In this document: piece by piece, positions 33,416 through 41,019 of the stretch
Numbering within the stretch: the first letter of the stretch is position 1
Layout: each line of letters begins with the position of its first letter
Assembly: GCA_040766135.1 (NCBI GenBank)
Contig: JAXGRA010000005.1
Coordinates: 62,001 to 126,000, forward strand
DNA from: JAGVSV01 sp040766135
Lineage (GTDB): Bacteria; Bacillota; Clostridia; Christensenellales; Aristaeellaceae
Direction: 5' to 3'
Length of the DNA stretch: 64,000 nucleotides
Position numbers and translations under genes: made by a program
Notes under the pieces: generated by a model
Seen by the model: the letters and a program-made list of their open reading frames with translations, nothing else
Database searches by the model: none
Told to the model about the DNA's origin: nothing

Positions 33416-34066
33416 TTATCGCCGAGAATTGCGGCGGAACTGCTGCCTGCGTTTCCAGTTGCCAATCTCCAGGCGCAGCAGGTTGTACAGATCGCCTCCA
33501 AAGAACAGCAGCAGGTGCAAAATGGCCGCGATGATGGCGGCGCGCTGTACCATGCCGCCGTTGATGAGCGCCCACAGGAAGAACAAGGCGTTGGCCACCG
33601 CCAGCCACTTGATCTTGATGGGCAGCATGAAAAAGATGAGCACCTGATAGTCCGGGTATAGAATGGCAAAGGCAAAGAACAGCGACAGATTGAGGTAGGT
33701 GTTAATGCCAACGCCGGATATCAGCCCCGCCAGGATGGCACCTATGGCACCCAGCCCATAATATAGAAGGAACCGGCGTGCACCCCAGCGTGATTCCAGC
33801 GTGGTACCGATGAAATAATAAAAATACAACGAAATCAGTGCGTACAGGGGAGAAAGCGCATCCGGTATGACCAAAAACGTAACAAGCCGCCATATCTCGC
33901 CGCGCATCAAGCCTGCACGCGTAAGCATCAGGCGCTCCAACAGAGGGTAATGCGGGAACATAAACTGCAAAAGGTATGTGCCTGCCATTGCAAATACCAC
34001 ATATCGGAAAAAAGGCTGTACCCGCCACGCATATAACTTGCGCTCCAATTTATCCATCCATTTCAT
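33416..34066 (-). CDS. Rhomboid-like membrane protein, likely inactive
   Basis: 216 residues, six hydrophobic helices. GEIWRLVTFLVIPDA and GTTLESRWGARRFLLYYGLG are characteristic of rhomboid proteases and derlin/rhomboid-like relatives. The expected GxSG catalytic serine loop is replaced by INTYLNLSLFFAFA, and the late His lies in ILHLLLFFGGDLY without the usual HxxG context. It is therefore probably a pseudoprotease that binds membrane clients. First gene of the operon with MATE and the kinase-like protein. Confidence 0.75.
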   Translation of the reverse strand: MKWMDKLERKLYAWRVQPFFRYVVFAMAGTYLLQFMFPHYPLLERLMLTRAGLMRGEIWRLVTFLVIPDALSPLYALISLYFYYFIGTTLESRWGARRFLLYYGLGAIGAILAGLISGVGINTYLNLSLFFAFAILYPDYQVLIFFMLPIKIKWLAVANALFFLWALINGGMVQRAAIIAAILHLLLFFGGDLYNLLRLEIGNWKRRQQFRRNSRR

Positions 34067-34179
34067 ATGAACCCCTCCTGTCTGATGGTGCTTACGACAA
34101 GCAAAATCGTACTATGTTTTAGCAGAGACGTCAAGAAAGCCGATTTTCACAACTCGAGAATAAAAATGCGGAAAATAGC

Positions 34180-34208
34180 TTGACAACCGCATAAACATGC
34201 AGTATGAT
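34180..34208 (+). promoter_or_regulatory. Strong sigma-A promoter for the amino-acid importer
   Basis: TTGACA (34180-34185), 17-bp spacer, TATGAT (34203-34208); GGAGGG and the ATG follow at 34225-34239. Confidence 0.82.
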
Positions 34209-34236
34209 TTCAATGACCACGAAGGAGGGTATGGAC

Positions 34237-34974
34237 ATGAAGAAGGTATTGGCACTATTGGTAGCACTGATGATGGTTGGGGTGATGGGCACCGCCACAG
34301 CAGCAGATAAGTTGGTGGTGGGCACCAACGCGGAATTTGCACCCTTTGAGTACATTGATGATGACGGCAAGTATGCAGGCTTTGACATTGACCTGATTGA
34401 TGCCATTATGAAGCTGGTTGGGGTGGAGTACGAGGTCATCTCCATCGAGTTTGATGCGCTGTTGCCTGCGCTGGCCTCCGGCCAGATTAATCTGTCCATC
34501 TCGGGGATGACCATCAACGAAGAGCGTGCACAGAACGTGCTGTTCTCCGAGCCGTATTTCAATGCATCGCAAAAGCTGATGGTGGTTGAAGGATCGGCCA
34601 TTACCTGCGCTGCCGATCTGAAGGAAGGCATGAAGATTGGTGTGCAGATGGGCACCACGGGCGACCTGTATGCCACCGACAACCTCTCGGTCGAGGTGGT
34701 GCGCTACAACAAGATTCTGGATGCTATTCTGGATATGAAGAACGGCCGTCTGGATGCCGTGATGACCGACGCTGCGCCCAGCGATTATTATGCCAAGGCT
34801 GCCGGCGGGCTGACGGTGCTGCCAGAGGAACTGTCCGAGGAAAAATACGGCATAGCAGTGAAGCTGGACAACACCGAGCTGATTGAAAAAATCAACGCGG
34901 CCCTGGCGCAGCTGGTGGAGGATGGCACCTACGAAACCATCCATGCCAAGTACTTTACTCCCGCCGAAGAATAA
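34237..34974 (+). CDS. Polar amino-acid ABC transporter substrate-binding protein
   Basis: 245 residues, family 3 solute-binding protein. A signal peptide (MKKVLALLVALMMVGV, cleavage near ATAADK) is followed by VVGTNAEFAPFEYID, FDIDLIDAI, SGMTINEERA and VQMGTTGDLYA. No lipobox cysteine is present, unlike most Firmicutes binding proteins. Start at 34237 fits GGAGGG; an ATG six bases earlier is too close to it. The permease and ATPase follow after a 262-bp gap with hairpins, which probably lowers their expression relative to the binding protein. Confidence 0.92.
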   Translation: MKKVLALLVALMMVGVMGTATAADKLVVGTNAEFAPFEYIDDDGKYAGFDIDLIDAIMKLVGVEYEVISIEFDALLPALASGQINLSISGMTINEERAQNVLFSEPYFNASQKLMVVEGSAITCAADLKEGMKIGVQMGTTGDLYATDNLSVEVVRYNKILDAILDMKNGRLDAVMTDAAPSDYYAKAAGGLTVLPEELSEEKYGIAVKLDNTELIEKINAALAQLVEDGTYETIHAKYFTPAEE

Positions 34975-35018
34975 TACTGATTCCAAACATTCATGCATCA
35001 TCGTGTCGGGTCTTTTGA

Positions 35019-35089
35019 CTTGCAGCATCGTCGAGCTGCTCGGTCAGCATAGCGCTGCTACGCTTCCCTCGGCTGCTCCTTGCTGCAAG
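35019..35089 (+). repeat. Structured intergenic hairpin (REP-like)
   Basis: CTTGCAGCA (35019-35027) pairs with TGCTGCAAG (35081-35089). The interior contains further pairing such as AGCA/TGCT around 35046-35060. It lies between binding protein and permease genes. It could stabilise the upstream mRNA part or be a dispersed repeat; copies elsewhere would decide. Confidence 0.45.
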
Positions 35090-35156
35090 CCAAAATCCCT
35101 CTCCCCTTTGGATGCATTACTGTTTTACATCGGTATAAAAACACATTTTTTTCCGG

Positions 35157-35184
35157 GTATGCCGCCGCTTTTACGGCGGCATAC
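35157..35184 (+). terminator. Hairpin between binding-protein and permease genes
   Basis: GTATGCCGCCG (35157-35167), loop CTTTTA, CGGCGGCATAC (35174-35184): perfect 11-bp stem. No T-run follows, so partial termination or mRNA 3'-end stabilisation is more likely than full stop. Confidence 0.6.
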
Positions 35185-35236
35185 TTGTGTCCGGGGCAAC
35201 AAACTTGTGGTATGATAATGCAAAGGGGGTGCATAC

Positions 35237-35947
35237 GTGGGCTTCTTTGAACAGCTGGCCAGGGATTTTCAGTTTAACATCATTGACGGCGACCGGTATC
35301 TCATGCTGGTGCGCGGCCTGGGCACCACGGTGCTCATTGCGATGTGCGCAGCCATTATCGGCATTGTGCTGGGCAGTGTGATTGCGCTGATGCGCCTGTC
35401 CACTTGGCGGGTGGGCAAAACGTTCTATCCCCTGCGTGCGATATCCAGCTTCTATGTCGATGTCATCCGCGGCACGCCCATGGTGGTGCAGCTGATGATC
35501 ATGTATTATGTTATCTTAGCTTCCTCCAGCCTGAGCAAGGAACTGATTGCCATCATCAGCTTTGGCTTAAACAGCGCGGCCTATACCTCTGAAATCGTGC
35601 GCGGCGGCATTTTGGCCGTGGACAAGGGGCAGACCGAGGCCGGGCGCTCGCTGGGCCTGTCCTCGGCGCAGACTATGATGCTGGTGGTGCTGCCGCAAAG
35701 TGTGCGCATTGTGATTCCCTCGTTGTTTAACGAGTTTATCATGCTGCTGAAGGAAACCTCGGTGGTGGGCTTCATTGGCCTGGCAGATTTGACCAAGGCT
35801 GGTGATTTCATCCGCAGCCGCACGTTCTCGGCGTTCTTCCCGCTGATGACGGTGGCGGTGACATATTTTGTGATTGTATCACTGTTGACCCGCGTGTTCG
35901 GACGCGTGGAAAGGAGGCTGCGCAAAGGCGATGGCAGAACAGCCTGA
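35237..35947 (+). CDS. Polar amino-acid ABC transporter permease
   Basis: 236 residues, HisMQ-type permease with about five membrane helices. Starts LMLVRGLGTTVLIAM and carries the EAA loop GQTEAGRSLGLSSAQTM and the RGTPMVVQL segment. GTG start with AAAGGGGG upstream. Overlaps the ATPase gene by 17 bp. Imports amino acids with the neighbouring binding protein and ATPase. Confidence 0.93.
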   Translation: MGFFEQLARDFQFNIIDGDRYLMLVRGLGTTVLIAMCAAIIGIVLGSVIALMRLSTWRVGKTFYPLRAISSFYVDVIRGTPMVVQLMIMYYVILASSSLSKELIAIISFGLNSAAYTSEIVRGGILAVDKGQTEAGRSLGLSSAQTMMLVVLPQSVRIVIPSLFNEFIMLLKETSVVGFIGLADLTKAGDFIRSRTFSAFFPLMTVAVTYFVIVSLLTRVFGRVERRLRKGDGRTA

Positions 35948-36677
35948 CAATGTATTGATCGAAACCATCGGGCTGGAAAAACACTTTGACAGCCTGCATG
36001 TGCTGCGCGGCATCGACCAGCAGGTAAAGCGCGGCGAAAAAGTGGTGGTGATAGGCCCTTCGGGTTCGGGCAAAAGCACCTTTCTGCGCTGCCTGAACCG
36101 CTTAGAGGAACCCACCGGCGGCCAGATACTGTTTGAAGGGGTGGACATCACCGCCAAGCACAGCGACATCAACCGCATCCGCCGCAAGATGGGCATGGTG
36201 TTCCAGCAGTTTAACCTGTTCCCGCACATGACGGTGCTGCGCAATATGACGCTGGCCCCGGTACGCCTGAAGGTGATGAGCCAGGAGCAGGCCGAGGAAA
36301 AAGCCATGGGCCTGCTGACGCGCATTGGCTTAAAGGACAAAGCAACGCAATATCCGCGCGCGTTGTCCGGCGGCCAGCAGCAGCGCATCGCCATCCTGCG
36401 GGCGCTGAACATGAACCCCGACATCATGCTGTTTGACGAACCCACCAGTGCGCTGGACCCCGAAATGGTGGGTGAGGTGCTGGACCTGATGCGCCAACTG
36501 GTCAACGACGGCATGACCATGGTGGTGGTCACCCATGAGATGGGCTTTGCCCGCGAGGTGGGCGACCGCATACTGTTCATGGATGAGGGCGTAATTGTAG
36601 AGGAAGCGCCGCCCGCACAGCTGTTTGGCAACCCGCAGAAGGAGCGTACCACGAAGTTTTTGGAGAAGGTGCTGTAA
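35931..36677 (+). CDS. Polar amino-acid ABC transporter ATPase (GlnQ-like)
   Basis: 248 residues. Walker A GPSGSGKST, QQFNLFPHMTVL, signature LSGGQQQRIAILRAL, Walker B IMLFDEPTSALDPEMVGEVL and a switch VVTHEMGFARE typical of the GlnQ/HisP group. The last gene of the importer operon, followed by a terminator. Confidence 0.94.
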   Translation: MAEQPDNVLIETIGLEKHFDSLHVLRGIDQQVKRGEKVVVIGPSGSGKSTFLRCLNRLEEPTGGQILFEGVDITAKHSDINRIRRKMGMVFQQFNLFPHMTVLRNMTLAPVRLKVMSQEQAEEKAMGLLTRIGLKDKATQYPRALSGGQQQRIAILRALNMNPDIMLFDEPTSALDPEMVGEVLDLMRQLVNDGMTMVVVTHEMGFAREVGDRILFMDEGVIVEEAPPAQLFGNPQKERTTKFLEKVL

Positions 36678-36706
36678 TTCTGCTTATAGAAATAAGCATA
36701 ATAAAG

Positions 36707-36745
36707 TGAAAGAACCAAGATCATGCGATGTGGCTCTTTCATTTT
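36707..36745 (+). terminator. Terminator of the amino-acid importer operon
   Basis: TGAAAGAACCA (36707-36717) pairs with TGGCTCTTTCA (36731-36741) with one mismatch, followed by TTTT. Confidence 0.65.
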
Positions 36746-36810
36746 CACATTTGAGGTTATAGTCTTCTAATACAGGGATTGCAAATTTCGCGAATAGGCC
36801 AGCCAGAAAA

Positions 36811-37755
36811 TCAGAGAGTGAAAATGTTTTCCCACATTGTGATTGAATCAGGAAGAACCGCTTTGTATTCTTCGTAAAACTGTTCCAAATTCTCTTGGCT
36901 AATCCGAATTACATTTTCAGATTTCAAATCATTCTCAAAGAGAGGTGCGTATACAAACACCTCATATCCTTGTTCAACGAAACTTTGAAACTGTGTAGAA
37001 CTAAGGACTTCTTGGTACTTCGGGCCTTTCACTTGAACAACGGCTTTTTTCTGACTTTTGAGATTGCGAGAACGAAACTCACACTCTATTTTTATGGATG
37101 TCGATTTGTTTGCAATAGAGTTTGAGAGAAGGTAATAGTCGTGCTTGATTTGGATGTAGGAAATTACCAACTCTTCAAGTTCAAAGTCAGGAAGGTTACT
37201 GATAAAGTTGCCTTCACCATTTACACAATAATCAAATGCATTTCGTCCGGAGCATTTATTAAACGCATATTTTGAAAAAGCAACGATTATCTCATCGCGT
37301 AATGTTTGTGCTGTACCAGACCTTGGACGATTAAAAGAGGCTTTGATTTGTCCCGGAACCTCATGGCCGAACAGATATGCCTCTACAGGAAGTATTGCAC
37401 CGATATCTAACTGCCGGTCACAATACGGCTTGGCTGTTTCTTTCGCACGACAAATCCAATAATCACCATTAAGGTCACGAGTCCAAAACAAAGTGCTTTC
37501 TTTGGCATCCCAGAACACATTGAGAACATGGCCAATTCGCTTCTTTGACTTTTTTAGGGAGTGTTTAACGGCATAATAGTATTCCCTGTAAGAAGAAATA
37601 TCGTGATTAGAATCGTAGACATAGCTCCATCCAATCGCCAGATATTGCTGTCCCTCATGTCCTAAACAGAAATCCATTAGGGCGGGTCTGTTCTCGTATG
37701 CCTTCTCTTCAGTTCCGCCGGTCTTTAGGTTAAGGCGATACACACATTCAGCCAT
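36811..37755 (-). CDS. Hypothetical protein, possible PD-(D/E)XK-type nuclease
   Basis: 314 residues, unrecognised family. The gene is clearly more AT-rich than its neighbours, suggesting horizontal transfer. The N-terminal half contains LFWTRDLNGDYWICRA and GHEVPGQIKASFNRP, reminiscent of beta-rich PUA/EVE-like modules of accessory proteins. The C-terminal half contains IKIECEFRSRN followed by KAVVQVKGPK, an E...QxK arrangement that could be a restriction-endonuclease-like core with Gln in the middle position. GGAGG precedes the ATG. It follows the MtaA-like gene by 34 bp. A defence-type nuclease is possible but unproven. Confidence 0.6.
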   Translation of the reverse strand: MAECVYRLNLKTGGTEEKAYENRPALMDFCLGHEGQQYLAIGWSYVYDSNHDISSYREYYYAVKHSLKKSKKRIGHVLNVFWDAKESTLFWTRDLNGDYWICRAKETAKPYCDRQLDIGAILPVEAYLFGHEVPGQIKASFNRPRSGTAQTLRDEIIVAFSKYAFNKCSGRNAFDYCVNGEGNFISNLPDFELEELVISYIQIKHDYYLLSNSIANKSTSIKIECEFRSRNLKSQKKAVVQVKGPKYQEVLSSTQFQSFVEQGYEVFVYAPLFENDLKSENVIRISQENLEQFYEEYKAVLPDSITMWENIFTL

Positions 37756-37789
37756 AGGCGCACCTCCATTACGTTCTCGTTCCTGAATG

Positions 37790-38809
37790 TCACTGCTTGT
37801 TGTCGTAGTATTCTTCTACCGCTGCAAAGAACGCATCGATGTTTTTCCAGGGGCTCAGCGGCGGAATATCGCACCCGGAGGATACGACAAAGTTTGGGTG
37901 TTGCGGGCAGCAGTCCCTCATCAGCTGCAGGGTGCACTCGCGCATGCTTTCCGGCGTGCCAAAGAGAAACTGTGTCGAAGGGCTTACATTGCCCATGACC
38001 AGCACATCATTAGGGATTTTGCTGACAATTTCGGCCATGTTGACGGCATCCCCAAAGTGATAGCCATCACACTGCGTGCGCAGGATAGACTCCAGCATAA
38101 ACGGGGTATTGTTACCACAGTTATGGTAGATAACCAGAAAATCATCGGATTTGACGGCCTGCGCAATCGCGCGGACATAGGGCTCGGAAAACTCCTCTGC
38201 CAATGCAGGGGATAACAGGCCGGACAAAGGTTCCGCCATGACAATGCCATGTGCACCGGCTTCTTTGTATGCCTGCGCATAGGCAATCAGAAAATCAGTG
38301 GCCTTTTGCAGCACGGTATGGACTGTTTCAGGCTCCTCATAGCAATCCATCATGATATCGCTGACCCCCATCAGGCGGCCTGCCAATGAGTAGGGGCCGA
38401 TGATGCCCGCAAATACCGGCCGGTCGGTGATCAGCTGACAGGCTTCGCGGATGGCCTGTACATATTTTCCTGTGCGCCCGGCACCCACTGCAGGAACGTT
38501 CAGCGCCTGGGCCTCCTCCATGGAACGCACCAGCACATCCTTGACAGTGGGCACCTCGCCGGGAAGAAATTGCGCCTTTGCGCCAAAGGCTTCTGCTTCT
38601 ACCGATAGATCCATCATGCTGACAGCGGCGCAGGCCGGTGTGCGATCGGCCACCAGCTTCATGCCTTGGGCCTGCAGAGAGGCATCGGCTGTCAACTGTT
38701 CTACGCTGATATCCATCAGGCTGATGCAGGGGAAAGAGAGGATGGGCATTGCCCGCTTTTTGGGGGCTGCTATCAGATTTGCTATCCAGTCGTGCATACT
38801 GTGTTTCAT
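37790..38809 (-). CDS. MtaA/CmuA-like methyltransferase of the URO-D superfamily
   Basis: 339 residues. URO-D barrel with FAGIIGPYSLAGRLMG, VYHNCGNNTP-like IYHNCGN and SSGCDIPPLSP near the end. The His-x-Cys and the later Cys are the zinc ligands of corrinoid-dependent methyltransferases such as MtaA, unlike HemE. This predicts methyl transfer from a methylated corrinoid protein to a thiol or to tetrahydrofolate. No corrinoid protein is adjacent. It has its own promoter at 38905-38934. Distinct in sequence from the URO-D family gene at 235-1242, which lacks a clear His-x-Cys. Confidence 0.85.
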   Translation of the reverse strand: MKHSMHDWIANLIAAPKKRAMPILSFPCISLMDISVEQLTADASLQAQGMKLVADRTPACAAVSMMDLSVEAEAFGAKAQFLPGEVPTVKDVLVRSMEEAQALNVPAVGAGRTGKYVQAIREACQLITDRPVFAGIIGPYSLAGRLMGVSDIMMDCYEEPETVHTVLQKATDFLIAYAQAYKEAGAHGIVMAEPLSGLLSPALAEEFSEPYVRAIAQAVKSDDFLVIYHNCGNNTPFMLESILRTQCDGYHFGDAVNMAEIVSKIPNDVLVMGNVSPSTQFLFGTPESMRECTLQLMRDCCPQHPNFVVSSGCDIPPLSPWKNIDAFFAAVEEYYDNKQ

Positions 38810-38904
38810 GCTGCTCCTTTGCTGGTTGTCCGTTGTGCGCGTTTCCTGCGTAAAGTTTCGCGCATCAGCGGAAAAGTCAACCCATGTATAATTTTAGTGT
38901 GTCC

Positions 38905-38934
38905 ATTATAGACAACAAGTTACATGGACGTCAA
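38905..38934 (-). promoter_or_regulatory. Sigma-A promoter for the MtaA-like gene
   Basis: Minus strand TTGACG (complement of 38929-38934), 18-bp spacer, TATAAT (complement of 38905-38910). CCATGTA/TACATGG arms (at about 38881-38926) flank the -10 region and could be an operator. The leader is about 90 nt. Confidence 0.65.
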
Positions 38935-38993
38935 ATAACAATGCGTTTAAAAGAATGAATGCGTTGTTTCCTTTTTTATAGTGAGGGCCGCCC

Positions 38994-39022
38994 TTGTCCG
39001 ATTCCTTGTTTTATCGTACAAT
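38994..39022 (+). promoter_or_regulatory. Promoter placing the start of transcription at the tilS ATG
   Basis: TTGTCC (38994-38999), 17-bp spacer, TACAAT (39017-39022). The expected start site, about seven bases downstream, coincides with the ATG at 39029. Confidence 0.6.
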
Positions 39023-39028
39023 CGCCGC

Positions 39029-40363
39029 ATGGATTTCGCGTCTTTGGTTGCCTGTGTGCAGGCCTCGTACGCGGCCGTGGGCAGGCCCGGGCGCGTGCTG
39101 TTGGCCCTGTCCGGCGGGGTGGATTCGGTAGTGCTGCTGCATGCGCTGGTGTCGCTGCGCAAGCAGGAAGGGTTTGTATTGTCCGCCGTGCATGTCCATC
39201 ATGGCTTGCGCGCTGAGGCCGATGCAGATGCGGAGTTTGTGCAAGCGCTGTGCGCGCAGCTGGATGTAAAAATTGTGGTTGTGCGCGTACAGGTAGGCCC
39301 AGGCAATCTGGAAGCCGAGGCCCGCGATGCGCGTTACCGCGCGCTGCATGCGCAGGCGCAGCAAGAGGACGCCGATGTCATCGCGCTGGCCCACCATGCT
39401 GATGACCAGGTGGAGACCATCCTGATGCACTGGATGCGCGGTGCGGGCGGCCAGGGGCTGGCCGGTATGCGCGAACTGTCCGGTAACCTGTGGCGGCCGC
39501 TGCTGACGCTCCCGCGCGCGCATCTGGAAAATGCCGCGAAGGAAATTGGCGCTGCTTGGTGCGAGGATGCCAGCAACCAGGATGTAACGCTTATGCGCAA
39601 TGCGCTGCGGCATCGGGTGCTGCCCGAACTGCGGGCTATTTGGCCGGGGTTTGAAACAAGCGTCGCACGCGCGGCGCGCCTGACTGCCATGGATGAGGAC
39701 TGGGCGGAGCATGAGGCCGCATTGTGGCTGGAGCAGCATGCCTCCCAGCATCCGGCTTGTTTGTTTGTACCGGTCGAAGCTTGTACGCAGCTGATGCCCT
39801 CATTGCAAAGGCGCGTGCTGCGCCGTATGTGCGGGCATTTGGGCTTTGTGCCCGACATGGATTTGACCGACCGGCTGATGCAGTTGCTGCAAGTACCCGA
39901 TGGCAGTATCAACCTGCTAAGCGGTACGCGGGCAGTGCGCACGGATATACGGCTGCATTTTATGCCCCAGCACCCTGTACTGCTGCAGCCGGGTTATCTG
40001 CACATGGAAGCTCAAACCGCGCAAGTGGGCACGGCCCAGGGCCGGTGGCAGGTGTTTGACCTGGAGGGAGTATCTGGTGCGGTGCTGCGCTTGCCGCAGG
40101 CGGGGGATTATATTGCGCCGCTGGGGATGCAAGGCACGCAAAAACTGTCAAAGTACCTGTCCGGGCGCGGGGTGGATGAACCGCTGCGCCGCCATGTGCC
40201 GGTGCTGGCGCTGGGGTCAGATGTGCGCTGGGCGGTGGGCGTGGGCCTGTCGCAGTATGCGGCGGTATCGCCTGCCACGCGCAACCGCGTTCAATTGATG
40301 TATTCGGGCAGGCTGCCCTGGGATACAGATCGTGCTGTGAAGGAGGAACTATTGGATGGCTGA
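39029..40363 (+). CDS. tilS: tRNA(Ile)-lysidine synthase
   Basis: 444 residues. PP-loop ATP pyrophosphatase motif LLALSGGVDSVVLLH (residues 24-38), HVHHGLRAEAD, the HHADDQVETILMHWMRGAG block and EDASNQD, then TilS C-terminal domains. It converts the wobble cytidine of the AUA-decoding tRNA to lysidine, an essential step. ATG 39029 was chosen because the conserved protein begins there; an open frame from 38981 crosses the promoter. There is no Shine-Dalgarno. Overlaps hpt by 8 bp, the classical tilS-hpt-ftsH order. Confidence 0.93.
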   Translation: MDFASLVACVQASYAAVGRPGRVLLALSGGVDSVVLLHALVSLRKQEGFVLSAVHVHHGLRAEADADAEFVQALCAQLDVKIVVVRVQVGPGNLEAEARDARYRALHAQAQQEDADVIALAHHADDQVETILMHWMRGAGGQGLAGMRELSGNLWRPLLTLPRAHLENAAKEIGAAWCEDASNQDVTLMRNALRHRVLPELRAIWPGFETSVARAARLTAMDEDWAEHEAALWLEQHASQHPACLFVPVEACTQLMPSLQRRVLRRMCGHLGFVPDMDLTDRLMQLLQVPDGSINLLSGTRAVRTDIRLHFMPQHPVLLQPGYLHMEAQTAQVGTAQGRWQVFDLEGVSGAVLRLPQAGDYIAPLGMQGTQKLSKYLSGRGVDEPLRRHVPVLALGSDVRWAVGVGLSQYAAVSPATRNRVQLMYSGRLPWDTDRAVKEELLDG

Positions 40364-40919
40364 CCATGTGACCGTGCTGTATGAAGACCTGGACCGCGTG
40401 CTGATTTCCAGAGAGGAGATTGCGGCATCCGTCAAGGAGCTGGGCAAGCAGATTACACAGGATTATGCAGGCAAAAGCCCGGTGCTCATTTGCATTTTAA
40501 AGGGTGCTGTGATGTTCTTTGCCGACCTGATCCGCAACATTGATTTGCCGATTTCGTTGGATTTTATGGCCATCTCCAGCTATGGCAGCAGCACCAAAAC
40601 ATCGGGCGTGGTACGGATTCTGAAGGACTTGGATCATGATATAGCCAACTGCGACGTCATTGTGGTGGAGGATATTGTGGACTCCGGGCTGACGCTTAGC
40701 TACATCCAGGCCCTGCTTGACCAGCGCGGCGCGCGCAGCGTCAGGATCGCCACGCTGTTGGACAAGCCTGAGCGCCGCAGGAGCCCCCTCACGGTAGACT
40801 ACTGCTGCTTTACCATCCCCAATGAATTTGTGGTGGGCTATGGCTTGGACTATGATGAAAAGTACCGCAACCTGCCTGATGTGGGCGTGCTGTCGCCGCG
40901 CATTTACGCCAAAGAATAA
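40356..40919 (+). CDS. hpt: Hypoxanthine-guanine phosphoribosyltransferase
   Basis: 187 residues. PRPP motif VIVVEDIVDSGLTLSY, the ILKGAVMFFADLIR block and the C-terminal FVVGYGLDYDEKYRNLP are standard for bacterial HPRT. It salvages hypoxanthine and guanine to IMP and GMP. GGAGG lies within the tilS 3' end. Confidence 0.95.
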   Translation: MADHVTVLYEDLDRVLISREEIAASVKELGKQITQDYAGKSPVLICILKGAVMFFADLIRNIDLPISLDFMAISSYGSSTKTSGVVRILKDLDHDIANCDVIVVEDIVDSGLTLSYIQALLDQRGARSVRIATLLDKPERRRSPLTVDYCCFTIPNEFVVGYGLDYDEKYRNLPDVGVLSPRIYAKE

Positions 40920-40959
40920 AATTATTTACAACAAGGACATTTTCAGGGCCTGCATATCA

Positions 40960-40988
40960 TTGCCTGGGCTTGAGCAGCATGGTATACT
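40960..40988 (+). promoter_or_regulatory. Sigma-A promoter for ftsH
   Basis: TTGCCT (40960-40965), 17-bp spacer, TATACT (40983-40988), 31 bp before the ftsH TTG. Confidence 0.7.
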
Positions 40989-41019
40989 TTAGTGGAATTT
41001 TTCTAAGGAGGATGTAGAT

